Source: Bacillus spizizenii TU-B-10
GTDB taxonomy: Bacteria > Bacillota > Bacilli > Bacillales > Bacillaceae
NCBI RefSeq assembly: GCF_000227465.1
Contig: NC_016047.1
Coordinates: 3,452,857-3,516,856 of the forward strand
Length of the DNA stretch: 64,000 bases
Direction: 5' to 3'
In this document: in pieces, positions 37,075 to 44,709 of the stretch
Position numbering within the stretch: the first letter of the stretch is position 1
Layout of the letters: every line of letters begins with the position of its first letter
The notes under the pieces: generated by a model
Seen by the model: the letters and a program-made list of their open reading frames with translations, nothing else
Database searches by the model: none
What the model was told of the DNA's origin: nothing
Program-made: the position numbers and the translations under genes

Positions 37075-38544
37075 ATGACTCATAAAACAGTAACAACTCA
37101 ATACGGCAAAGTAAAAGGCACAACAGAAAATGGCGTACATAAATGGAAAGGCATCCCCTATGCCAAACCGCCTGTCGGACCATTGCGTTTTAAAGCACCG
37201 GAACCTCCGGAAGCGTGGGAGAACGAACTGGACGCAACAGCGTACGGCCCTATTTGCCCGCAGCCGTCTGATTTGCTGTCACTTTCATACGCTGAGCTTC
37301 CCCGACAGTCTGAGGATTGCCTGTATGTCAATGTATTTGCGCCTGACACTCCAAGTCAAAACCTGCCTGTCATGGTGTGGATTCACGGCGGCGCTTTTTA
37401 TCTTGGAGCAGGCAGTGAGCCATTATACGATGGGTCAAGACTTGCGGCGCAGGGAGAAGTCATTGTCGTTACACTGAATTATCGTCTAGGGCCGTTTGGA
37501 TTTTTACATTTGTCTTCGTTTGATGAGGCGTATTCCGATAACCTTGGGCTTTTGGACCAAGCCGCCGCACTGAAATGGGTGCGAGACAATATCTCAGCAT
37601 TTGGCGGTGATCCGGATAACGTAACGGTATTTGGAGAATCCGCAGGCGGTATGAGCATTGCCGCGCTGCTCGCTATGCCTGCGGCAAAAGGCCTGTTCCA
37701 GAAAGCGATCATGGAAAGCGGCGCTTCTAGAACAATGACAAAAGAAAAAGCAGCTAGCACCGCAGCAGCCTTTTTAAAGGTCCTGGGGATTAACGAGAGC
37801 CAATTGGACAGATTGCACACTGTATCTGCGGAAGATTTGCTTCAAGCGGCCGATCAGCTTCGGAAAGCAGAAAATGAAAATATCTTTCAGCTGTTCTTCC
37901 AGCCCGCCCTTGATCCGAAAACGCTGCCTGCTGAACCAGAAAAAGCAATCGCAGAAGGTGCTGCTGCCGGCATTCCGCTGTTAATCGGAACAAACCGCGA
38001 TGAAGGATATTTATTTTTCACCCCGGACTCAGACGTTCATTCTCAGGAAACGCTTGATGCCGCGCTTGAGTATTTATTAGGGCAGCCGCTAGCCGAGAAA
38101 GTTTCCGATCTATATCCGCGTTCGCTGGAAAGCCAAATTCATATGATGACTGATTTGTTATTTTGGCGCCCGGCCGTCGCCTATGCCTCCGCCCAGTCTC
38201 ATTACGCGCCTGTATGGATGTACCGATTCGATTGGCACTCTGGTAAACCGCCGTACAATAAAGCGTTTCACGCATTAGAGCTTCCTTTTGTTTTCGGAAA
38301 TCTCGACGGGTTAGAGCGGATGGCAAAAGCAGATGTTACGGATGAGGTGAAACAGCTTTCTCACACCATACAATCAGCATGGTTCACGTTCGCCAAAACA
38401 GGAAACCCAAGCACTGAAGATGTAAAATGGCCGGCGTATCATGAAGAAACAAGACAGACGCTGATATTAGATTCAAAGATTACGATCGAAAACGATCCTG
38501 AATCTGAAAAAAGGCAGAAACTATTCCCTTCACAAGGAGAATAA
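37075..38544 (+). CDS. pnbA: PnbA, carboxylesterase
   Basis: A 489-residue alpha/beta hydrolase, known as para-nitrobenzyl esterase. The nucleophile is S189 in FGESAGGMS; the oxyanion-hole motif IHGGAF lies near 104-108 and the acid and histidine of the triad lie in the expected C-terminal half (NRDEGY and FHALELPFVFG regions). No signal peptide, so cytoplasmic. Natural substrate is unclear. GGGAGAG precedes the ATG. A small membrane-protein gene follows after two bases, so they form an operon. Confidence 0.94.
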   Translation: MTHKTVTTQYGKVKGTTENGVHKWKGIPYAKPPVGPLRFKAPEPPEAWENELDATAYGPICPQPSDLLSLSYAELPRQSEDCLYVNVFAPDTPSQNLPVMVWIHGGAFYLGAGSEPLYDGSRLAAQGEVIVVTLNYRLGPFGFLHLSSFDEAYSDNLGLLDQAAALKWVRDNISAFGGDPDNVTVFGESAGGMSIAALLAMPAAKGLFQKAIMESGASRTMTKEKAASTAAAFLKVLGINESQLDRLHTVSAEDLLQAADQLRKAENENIFQLFFQPALDPKTLPAEPEKAIAEGAAAGIPLLIGTNRDEGYLFFTPDSDVHSQETLDAALEYLLGQPLAEKVSDLYPRSLESQIHMMTDLLFWRPAVAYASAQSHYAPVWMYRFDWHSGKPPYNKAFHALELPFVFGNLDGLERMAKADVTDEVKQLSHTIQSAWFTFAKTGNPSTEDVKWPAYHEETRQTLILDSKITIENDPESEKRQKLFPSQGE

Positions 38545-38546
38545 AC

Positions 38547-38738
38547 ATGGGGAAAACGGGATACATTGGTGCTGTCATCGTTGTGGCAGCTTGTATCATG
38601 ATTTTGTCAGAAGTGGTGTTTTTACGGGACACAGCCTATTACCAGCCCATCCGCTGGACTGGAATCATACTGTTTTTCGCGGGAATTGTGATGGTTCCCG
38701 AATATAAAGCAAAAAGAAAACCCGGGAAAGAGAAGTAA
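38547..38738 (+). CDS. Small two-helix membrane protein downstream of pnbA
   Basis: A 63-residue protein with two hydrophobic segments (about 6-23 and 38-51) and a basic C-terminus (KAKRKPGKEK). The ribosome site AAGGAG and the two-base gap from pnbA argue that it is translated. The last codons and stop are part of the terminator stem, so terminator and coding end overlap. I do not recognise the family; a role tied to PnbA is only inferred from position. Confidence 0.75.
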   Translation: MGKTGYIGAVIVVAACIMILSEVVFLRDTAYYQPIRWTGIILFFAGIVMVPEYKAKRKPGKEK

Positions 38739-38757
38739 TTCTCTTTCCCGGGTTTTT
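38718..38757 (+). terminator. Terminator between the pnbA operon and padC
   Basis: A 17-bp perfect stem (AAACCCGGGAAAGAGAA) with a GTAA loop and a T run. The A-rich 5' flank makes it bidirectional, serving padC too. It overlaps the end of the 63-residue coding region. Confidence 0.92.
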
Positions 38758-38764
38758 ATGTTTT

Positions 38765-39250
38765 TTACAATTTTCCCGCGCGAATATCGTCTGTCATTCC
38801 TTCATAAGGAGCTTTCGAAATCACTTCTTCATTGTCGGCTCCCTCATTTTTCAGAAATGTAATCTCCGCAAATTCAGGTACAACGTATTTTGGATACGTT
38901 TCATATTTTTCGCGGGATTCTTTCATCAGATCAATGTGGTCATTTTGGTAGCAGACCGTAATTTCAGGATGTTCATGCACCCATTTCGGGAAGAAAATAA
39001 TGCCGTGCATGCGTTTTTCATTCGGCATAAAGTTTAATGAAACATCTGTGCCTGTCGGCTCTGTCCAAGACACTTTATATACGCCTTCTGTCAGTTTGAC
39101 AATATTGACTTCCTGATCCCGAACCCAGCGTCCGGCAACCATTCCGCTATGAATTCTATAATCAATTGTATGGTCGTTTTTAATATAAATCTCGTATTCC
39201 CAACCGTTTTCATAAGTATAAATCATGTGGCTTCCGATAAAGTTTTCCAT
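38765..39250 (-). CDS. padC: PadC, phenolic acid decarboxylase
   Basis: A 161-residue lipocalin-like decarboxylase ([20 protein letters not shown] start, [14 protein letters not shown]). It removes CO2 from ferulic, p-coumaric and caffeic acids, giving vinyl phenols, as detoxification. Family active-site tyrosines and the glutamate are retained by inspection. It follows yveG by 21 bases and is the distal gene of that operon. Induction is by phenolic acids through PadR (established); the PadR boxes are upstream of yveG. Confidence 0.96.
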   Translation of the reverse strand: MENFIGSHMIYTYENGWEYEIYIKNDHTIDYRIHSGMVAGRWVRDQEVNIVKLTEGVYKVSWTEPTGTDVSLNFMPNEKRMHGIIFFPKWVHEHPEITVCYQNDHIDLMKESREKYETYPKYVVPEFAEITFLKNEGADNEEVISKAPYEGMTDDIRAGKL

Positions 39251-39271
39251 CTTTCACACTCTCCTTAGTCT

Positions 39272-39727
39272 TTACTGAACTTCATAAATGTCTAGTCGAA
39301 CGTAATCAGGGGTTCTTTCTGCGGAACCGATAAACAAGCGGTCATGCAGCCATTGATAGACTTCACTGCCTGTTTCAAATGTCGGCATCGTACGGAAATA
39401 AACATGCTCCGGATCAATGATTTCCCCGGCCGCGGCTTGTTTTCGAAACGGCTCGCTGACTTGCCGTATTCCATTGTTTTCAATGTAAATCAGTTCATGA
39501 TCTGCTGTTTCGATCACATACCTGGCAGATAAATCTGTTCTGCCGTCAGCGCGAATGATTTGTGAATCTGCACCGCCCGGCAAAATACGCCCCTTTATTT
39601 CCCCGGTTATTGTTCCCGAACGAATCGGAATGAATCGTCTCAGTCCCAGGCCTGTCTCACCAATGGTGATAGGCGGATCAACCTTGATTTCTAAAGAGGC
39701 GAATGGTTTTAAAACCGGCTTCTTCAT
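39272..39727 (-). CDS. yveG: YveG-type DUF3237 (UPF0311) protein
   Basis: A 151-residue protein of the DUF3237/UPF0311 family ([33 protein letters not shown], ending [27 protein letters not shown]). Function unknown. It is first in the operon with padC, so a role in handling phenolics is likely. I chose ATG 39727 with GAGGTGGTG upstream. As I recall, strain 168 has two short genes here, yveF and yveG; this single continuous frame may be the intact version, which should be checked. Confidence 0.8.
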   Translation of the reverse strand: MKKPVLKPFASLEIKVDPPITIGETGLGLRRFIPIRSGTITGEIKGRILPGGADSQIIRADGRTDLSARYVIETADHELIYIENNGIRQVSEPFRKQAAAGEIIDPEHVYFRTMPTFETGSEVYQWLHDRLFIGSAERTPDYVRLDIYEVQ

Positions 39728-39755
39728 GAGCACCACCTCACCTTCAGAAAAAATC

Positions 39756-39785
39756 ATGTAACTATTTACATGTTTACTTTAACAT
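39756..39785. promoter_or_regulatory. Two PadR operators upstream of yveG-padC
   Basis: ATGT-8N-ACAT occurs twice, at 39756-39771 and 39770-39785, sharing two bases. This is the known PadR box form. On the minus strand a -35 TTGACA (39804-39799) lies upstream with TAAAGT 17 bases on; the boxes cover the -10 and start. Confidence 0.82.
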
Positions 39786-39814
39786 CATTATAGTTAACTG
39801 TCAAACAATAGGAA

Positions 39815-39850
39815 TATAAAAAAACAAGGGCTGTGAAAACAGCCCTTGTT
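39815..39850 (-). terminator. Terminator of pbpE-racX
   Basis: A 12-bp perfect stem AACAAGGGCTGT with a GAAA loop, followed on the minus strand by a T run. It lies five bases after the racX stop. Confidence 0.92.
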
Positions 39851-39855
39851 TGATA

Positions 39856-40539
39856 CTAGCTTTGATAGGCAAGATATGTGCTGACAGTGCTTTTTGCAAG
39901 ACAGTCAGAGGAATCTATAATCGGAATCTCACTTTGAATATGATCTAACACCGCATTTAAATCCGTGCAAGCTGAAATGATGATGTCTGCATGCTGACTG
40001 ATTTCTTCATATAGCGTCTGCCACAATGCTTGTGTATGCTGCATATGATTTGGCTGTTTGATTGCAGCGATGAGCTGATTCACAGCCTGCTGCCAATGGT
40101 CCTTGTGAACAGCTTCTTGTCCATTTGCCTTCAGCCCTTTTTGGTAGATGACGGATTGGATGGTTGAATCTGTTCCTAAAACCACCGCTTTTTTTGCAGG
40201 ATGCGGAATCTCTTTTATCGTTTCCTCAATGATATGCAACAAAGGAACCGACAATGCCTGCTGAATCTCTTCATAGTAGACATGTGCCGTATTACAAGGC
40301 AGCGCAATGAAATCAACGCCTGTTTTCTCGAGCTTTACCGCTCCGTCGATAATTGCTCTTTTCATCTCACCATGGTCAATCGGACGATCTGCATAGAAGG
40401 GTGTCGGACATGAATAGATCATCATGTGCGGATAGTCAGCATCGTTTGAAGCCCCATACAGCTTCTGACAGTAATCAATCACCTTATCAATAAACGGCGA
40501 GGTCGATTTCGGCCCCATTCCGGCTAATATTCCGATCAT
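39856..40539 (-). CDS. racX: RacX, amino-acid racemase
   Basis: A 227-residue Asp/Glu-racemase-family protein with GILAGMGPKSTSPFIDKV, the first catalytic cysteine in ALPCNTAHVYYEEI and the second in IISACTDLN. It makes D-amino acids (broad-range, including D-Tyr and D-Leu) that act on peptidoglycan and biofilm turnover. ATG 40539 has AAAGGGATGA; another in-frame ATG nine bases earlier has none. It follows pbpE by 15 bases, giving the SigW-controlled operon pbpE-racX. Confidence 0.94.
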   Translation of the reverse strand: MIGILAGMGPKSTSPFIDKVIDYCQKLYGASNDADYPHMMIYSCPTPFYADRPIDHGEMKRAIIDGAVKLEKTGVDFIALPCNTAHVYYEEIQQALSVPLLHIIEETIKEIPHPAKKAVVLGTDSTIQSVIYQKGLKANGQEAVHKDHWQQAVNQLIAAIKQPNHMQHTQALWQTLYEEISQHADIIISACTDLNAVLDHIQSEIPIIDSSDCLAKSTVSTYLAYQS

Positions 40540-40554
40540 TACGCTCATCCCTTT

Positions 40555-41910
40555 CTAATTCGTACGGACCGCTTCTTCTTCTGTTCCATCCTCATAAATG
40601 ATAAAGCTTTTCACAACATCATCACCTAACATAAATTCTAATTCAACAGACAATGATCGCAGAAAGAAACGGGTTTCCGAGGAAGGAAACAATTCCAGTC
40701 TCAGCTGCCCAGTGATCTCCAAATAAAGACGTTCATTCTCGGCCGTCACCCGTGCAGCCGTCCCATCCTGAAACGAGTAGCTGCCAACATAGCGGCTGTA
40801 TATCGCCGTATCAATTGCTTTTTTCTTCTTATCAGCAGGACGTTCTGGGATCTCATACGGCTGGCCAAATAGAATATTTTCCGCAGCCTTCAGAATCGCT
40901 TGTTCATATTCAGCATCCTCTTCTTTATTACTCAAATAGATCAGCGTTTTACGATGATCGATATATCGGATCATCGTCGTCGAATAGCCGGGCCACCCTC
41001 CGCTATGGCTGACAATCTGCCCTTTTTCAGGACTGTTTTGCAGCACCCAGCCAAAGCCGTAATCAAACGTTCCCCCATTATTCAGGCGTACCGGTGAAAA
41101 CGCGGCTTCCTTAGAAGCATTACTGATTAAATCATCCTGATATAAAGCCTGATCAAATCGAAACAAATCGCTTGTGACAGAGTTCACCGTTCCGTCTCCT
41201 TGTATGCCATCGAGGTAAACGACATAGCTTGTTTCCTCCAGATCATCAGGAAGGACGTACGTTTCGGAATGTACATCATACACATATCCATATGCATAAT
41301 GATCAATCCGCTCAGGCCGAAGCCTCCTGTTATACACTCTCGTTTTATTCATGCCGACCGGTGAAAAAATACTTGTATTCATAAAATCCGCATAGCTCAT
41401 GCCAGATGCTTTTTCAATAATAACCGCCAGCAGCACATACCCCGTATTGCTGTACAGCCAGCCTTCATTCGGCTCAAAATAATTAGGAAGCCCCTCATTC
41501 ATCAGCATATCGACAATATCCTGATTCAGCGCAATCTTGTGTTGATCCCAATTGCTATAAAACCATCCCATATATTCAGGAAGCCCTGACGTATGGTTCA
41601 ATAAATGCCGAATCGTTATACCCTGATACGGAAAACCCGGCAGCCACCGCTCCACTTTGTCTTCATATCCAAGAATTCCTTTCTCCTCCAGCAATATGAT
41701 TCCCATAGCTGTAAAAGGCTTTGACAAAGACGCTAACTCAAACAAAGAGTTGGTTTGCAAGGGGCGCTTTTCCGTCAATTCTGCATAACCGAAAGAGTGA
41801 TGATATAAGATATCGCCATCCTCCGCAGCCAGAATCGTCCCGTTGAATTGATATTTTTCGCCTAATGTCTCAAATAACGTCTTAAGATGCTTCCTTTTAT
41901 ACTGCTTCAT
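40555..41910 (-). CDS. pbpE: PbpE, penicillin-binding protein 4* (endopeptidase-type)
   Basis: A 451-residue beta-lactamase-fold enzyme. The catalytic serine is S61 in the SxxK motif SLSK (61-64), with YSN and HSGG motifs following. No signal peptide is seen. It is linked to peptidoglycan modification. The AGGTGGAGGAATG start fits. A SigW-type promoter is upstream, so it belongs to the envelope-stress regulon. Confidence 0.94.
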   Translation of the reverse strand: MKQYKRKHLKTLFETLGEKYQFNGTILAAEDGDILYHHSFGYAELTEKRPLQTNSLFELASLSKPFTAMGIILLEEKGILGYEDKVERWLPGFPYQGITIRHLLNHTSGLPEYMGWFYSNWDQHKIALNQDIVDMLMNEGLPNYFEPNEGWLYSNTGYVLLAVIIEKASGMSYADFMNTSIFSPVGMNKTRVYNRRLRPERIDHYAYGYVYDVHSETYVLPDDLEETSYVVYLDGIQGDGTVNSVTSDLFRFDQALYQDDLISNASKEAAFSPVRLNNGGTFDYGFGWVLQNSPEKGQIVSHSGGWPGYSTTMIRYIDHRKTLIYLSNKEEDAEYEQAILKAAENILFGQPYEIPERPADKKKKAIDTAIYSRYVGSYSFQDGTAARVTAENERLYLEITGQLRLELFPSSETRFFLRSLSVELEFMLGDDVVKSFIIYEDGTEEEAVRTN

Positions 41911-41932
41911 TCCTCCACCTCCCTTTTCTCTG

Positions 41933-41958
41933 TACGTTACTAAACTATTAACGTTTCA
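41933..41958 (-). promoter_or_regulatory. SigW promoter of pbpE-racX
   Basis: Minus-strand TGAAAC (41958-41953) and CGTA (41936-41933) with a 16-base spacer match the extracytoplasmic sigma-W consensus. The region is about 25 bases upstream of pbpE. Confidence 0.9.
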
Positions 41959-41974
41959 ATTATTTTGAAAATAA

Positions 41975-42013
41975 TAAAAAAGCTGATCAATCCAAAACAG
42001 GAAAAATCAACTT
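41975..42013 (-). terminator. Possible terminator after the C1q-like gene
   Basis: Minus-strand AAGTTGAT pairs with ATCAGCTT (one G-T pair), followed by six T. The loop of 18 bases makes it a moderate candidate. Confidence 0.45.
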
Positions 42014-42057
42014 TAATATAGAGCGGCTTTGATCTGCCTGAATCAAATATCCCTTTT

Positions 42058-42615
42058 TTACGAAGTCAGAGAAGGAACTCTAGCGGCTGCAAAACGAGTT
42101 CTCGTAGTCGCTTGAATTGTTCCGGCGGCAGTACTTCTCATGGCAACTGTCACCGTATCTCCAGCGTTTAACTGAAGTATTTCCGTAATGGCTACGACTG
42201 CCGGGAGATTCCCTGCTTGAGTTTCGTTATTTCCGCCTACCACATCTTGATTCACGAGAAATACGACTTCTAAGTTGAAGTCAACATTCGCATTCGCTTG
42301 AAACTCAACTGATGCGTTAAGAGAATATACGCCTGCTGTTCTCGGTGAAAATGTAGATGTGTCGGGGTTATATTCATTCGCCAAATCAAATTGCTCATTT
42401 TGAAATAAGACTCCGCTTGCTGCATTTGCAGCCACTGACAAATTCATATTGCTTGTGGCTCTGAAAGCAGAAATAGGCTGGTTAGTAATTGGTGCGAAGG
42501 GCTGGTTTTGTTGAGATGTTGGGGTGTTTCCATTTCTGCCTTGCATGACACTTGGTGATAAAAGAGGTTCCGGTCGATCGTTCCTCTTAATCCATTTTGA
42601 TGGCCGTGGCGGCAT
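42058..42615 (-). CDS. C1q/TNF-like jelly-roll domain protein
   Basis: A 185-residue protein. The first 50 residues are rich in P, R, N and Q and lack a signal peptide. The rest is a C1q/TNF-like jelly-roll: FRATSNMNLSVAANAA, VLFQNEQFDLANEYNPDTSTFSPRTAGVYSLNASVEFQ, a middle strand with VDFNLEVVFLVNQD, and a late LNAGDTVTVAMRS. This YxxxTSxFxPxxAGxY pattern is typical of C1q-like proteins. In Bacillus such domains occur in spore or exosporium surface proteins and usually trimerise (family knowledge). No collagen-like repeat is present. AGGAGGAAAAAGTC gives a very strong start. I do not recall it between pbpE and sacB in strain 168. Confidence 0.85.
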   Translation of the reverse strand: MPPRPSKWIKRNDRPEPLLSPSVMQGRNGNTPTSQQNQPFAPITNQPISAFRATSNMNLSVAANAASGVLFQNEQFDLANEYNPDTSTFSPRTAGVYSLNASVEFQANANVDFNLEVVFLVNQDVVGGNNETQAGNLPAVVAITEILQLNAGDTVTVAMRSTAAGTIQATTRTRFAAARVPSLTS

Positions 42616-42977
42616 GACTTTTTCCTCCTAAAAAAATTCTTTCGCTTCTATCATTTGTTGACTAGCAATACATTATTATATTGGTCGTTACTGACATTGA
42701 AACGGTATCTGCCCGACTGTGCTCAAAAATAGAAATGACAGCAGTAAGTTCCCAAAACGAATTACTGCTTATGATCCAAGATTAATTTCAAGGCATGGTT
42801 CACCAAGGATGATCATTTTCTGAATCATTACTCAAAAGGTAACTTTATGCCCATACATCAGGCGTTATAAAAAATACAGAGAATAAAAAGAAATAGATAA
42901 ACAAGTTAGTTCTTTAGACCCGTAACCTTTACATTCTTTTATGATTTTCTATCAAACAAAAGAGGAAAATAGACCAG
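42616..42977. other. Gene-free region between the C1q-like gene and the sacB promoter
   Basis: No credible coding frame. It holds the short minus-strand upstream region of the C1q-like gene, with a TATAAT hexamer, and an isolated hairpin at 42740-42769 (AGCAGTAA/TTACTGCT). The segment from about 42835 matches the sequence I recall upstream of sacB in strain 168, where DegU acts, but with several changes. Confidence 0.6.
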
Positions 42978-43006
42978 TTGCAATCCAAACGAGAGTCTAA
43001 TAGAAT
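42978..43006 (+). promoter_or_regulatory. sacB promoter
   Basis: -35 TTGCAA (42978-42983) and -10 TAGAAT (43001-43006) with a 17-base spacer, the known sacB promoter arrangement. Confidence 0.85.
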
Positions 43007-43028
43007 GATGTCGAAAAGTAAATCACGC

Positions 43029-43124
43029 AGGTTTGTTACTGATAAAGCAGGCAAGACCTAAAATGTGTAAAGGGCAAAGTGTATTCTTTGGCGTCACCCC
43101 TTACATATTTTAGGTCTTTTTTTA
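43029..43124 (+). promoter_or_regulatory. sacB leader: SacY antiterminator site and conditional terminator
   Basis: The RAT-type sequence (about 43029-43058, GGTTTGTTACTGATAAAGCA core) overlaps the left arm of a long terminator (AGACCTAAAATGTGTAA with TTACATATTTTAGGTCT, 43054-43117) that ends in a T run. SacY, or SacT, bound to the first structure prevents the second and lets sacB be read when sucrose is high. Confidence 0.9.
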
Positions 43125-43211
43125 TTGTGCGTAACTGACTTGCCATCTTCAAACAGGAGGGCTGGACGAAGCAGACCGCTAACACAGTACATAAAAAAGG
43201 AGACATGAACG

Positions 43212-44633
43212 ATGAACATCAAAAAGTTTGCAAAACAAGCAACAGTATTAACCTTTACTACTGCACTGCTGGCAGGAGGCGCGACTCAAGCGTTTGCGAA
43301 AGAAACAAATCAAAAACCGTATAAGGAAACGTACGGCATTACCCATATTACCCGCCATGATATGCTGCAAATCCCTGAACAGCAAAAAAACGAAAAATAT
43401 CAGGTGCCCGAATTCGATCAATCCACAATTAAAAATATCTCTTCTGCAAAAGGCCTGGACGTTTGGGACAGCTGGCCATTGCAAAACGCTGACGGCACAG
43501 TCGCAAACTATCACGGCTACCACATCGTCTTTGCATTAGCCGGAGACCCTAAAAATGCGGATGACACATCCATTTACATGTTCTATCAAAAAGTCGGCGA
43601 AACTTCTATTGACAGCTGGAAAAACGCTGGCCGCGTCTTTAAAGACAGCGACAAATTCGATGCGAATGATTCTATCCTAAAAGAACAAACACAAGAATGG
43701 TCTGGTTCAGCTACATTTACATCTGACGGAAAAATTCGTTTATTCTACACTGATTTCTCCGGTAAACATTACGGTAAACAAACACTAACAACTGCACAAG
43801 TTAACGTATCAGCATCAGACAGCTCTTTGAACATCAACGGTGTAGAGGATTATAAATCAATCTTTGACGGTGACGGCAAAACGTATCAAAATGTACAGCA
43901 GTTCATCGATGAAGGCAACTACAGCTCAGGCGATAACCATACGCTGAGAGATCCTCACTACGTAGAAGATAAAGGCCACAAATACTTAGTATTTGAAGCA
44001 AACACTGGAACTGAAGACGGCTACCAAGGCGAAGAATCATTATTTAACAAAGCATACTATGGCAAAAGCACATCGTTCTTCCGTCAAGAGAGTAAAAAGC
44101 TTCTGCAAAGCGATAAAAAACGCACGGCTGAATTAGCAAACGGCGCACTCGGCATCATTGAGCTAAACGATGACTACACACTGAAAAAAGTCATGAAACC
44201 GCTGATTGCATCTAACACAGTCACAGATGAAATTGAACGCGCGAACGTCTTTAAAATGAACGGAAAATGGTACCTGTTCACTGACTCTCGCGGATCAAAA
44301 ATGACAATTGACGGCATCACATCTAACGACATTTACATGCTTGGTTATGTTTCTAATTCTTTAACTGGCCCATACAAGCCGCTGAACAAAACAGGCCTTG
44401 TGTTAAAAATGGACCTTGATCCTAACGATGTGACCTTTACTTACTCACACTTCGCTGTACCTCAAGCGAAAGGAAACAATGTCGTGATTACAAGCTACAT
44501 GACAAACAGAGGATTCTACGCAGACAAACAATCAACGTTTGCGCCAAGCTTCCTGTTGAACATCAAAGGCAAGAAAACATCTGTTGTCAAAGACAGCATC
44601 CTTGAACAAGGACAATTAACAGTTAACAAATAA
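43212..44633 (+). CDS. sacB: SacB, levansucrase
   Basis: A 473-residue secreted GH68 levansucrase. The signal peptide (1-29) ends in AFA. The nucleophile is D86 in GLDVWDSWPL, the transition-state stabiliser lies in LRDPHY (about D247) and the acid/base is the glutamate of ERANVF (about E342). It splits sucrose and builds levan outside the cell, a matrix and storage polymer. AAAAAAGGAGACATGAACG precedes the ATG. Regulation is by the SacY leader switch and by DegU (established). Confidence 0.97.
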   Translation: MNIKKFAKQATVLTFTTALLAGGATQAFAKETNQKPYKETYGITHITRHDMLQIPEQQKNEKYQVPEFDQSTIKNISSAKGLDVWDSWPLQNADGTVANYHGYHIVFALAGDPKNADDTSIYMFYQKVGETSIDSWKNAGRVFKDSDKFDANDSILKEQTQEWSGSATFTSDGKIRLFYTDFSGKHYGKQTLTTAQVNVSASDSSLNINGVEDYKSIFDGDGKTYQNVQQFIDEGNYSSGDNHTLRDPHYVEDKGHKYLVFEANTGTEDGYQGEESLFNKAYYGKSTSFFRQESKKLLQSDKKRTAELANGALGIIELNDDYTLKKVMKPLIASNTVTDEIERANVFKMNGKWYLFTDSRGSKMTIDGITSNDIYMLGYVSNSLTGPYKPLNKTGLVLKMDLDPNDVTFTYSHFAVPQAKGNNVVITSYMTNRGFYADKQSTFAPSFLLNIKGKKTSVVKDSILEQGQLTVNK

Positions 44634-44640
44634 AAACGCA

Positions 44641-44675
44641 AAAGAAAATGCCAATATCCTATTGGCATTTTCTTT
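44641..44675 (+). terminator. Partial terminator between sacB and levB
   Basis: A 16-bp A-T rich stem (AAAGAAAATGCCAATA) with a TCC loop and a T-rich tail. It ends sacB transcription or allows limited read-through into levB, whose start is only 35 bases away. Confidence 0.85.
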
Positions 44676-44709
44676 TATTTCTTATCAACATCATAAAGGT
44701 GAATCCCAT

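Noticed and set aside
39787..39792. TATAAT on the minus strand as the -10 of yveG-padC
   Set aside because: It is only six bases from the good TTGACA -35 and no other -35 fits 17 bases upstream; TAAAGT further on gives the right spacing.
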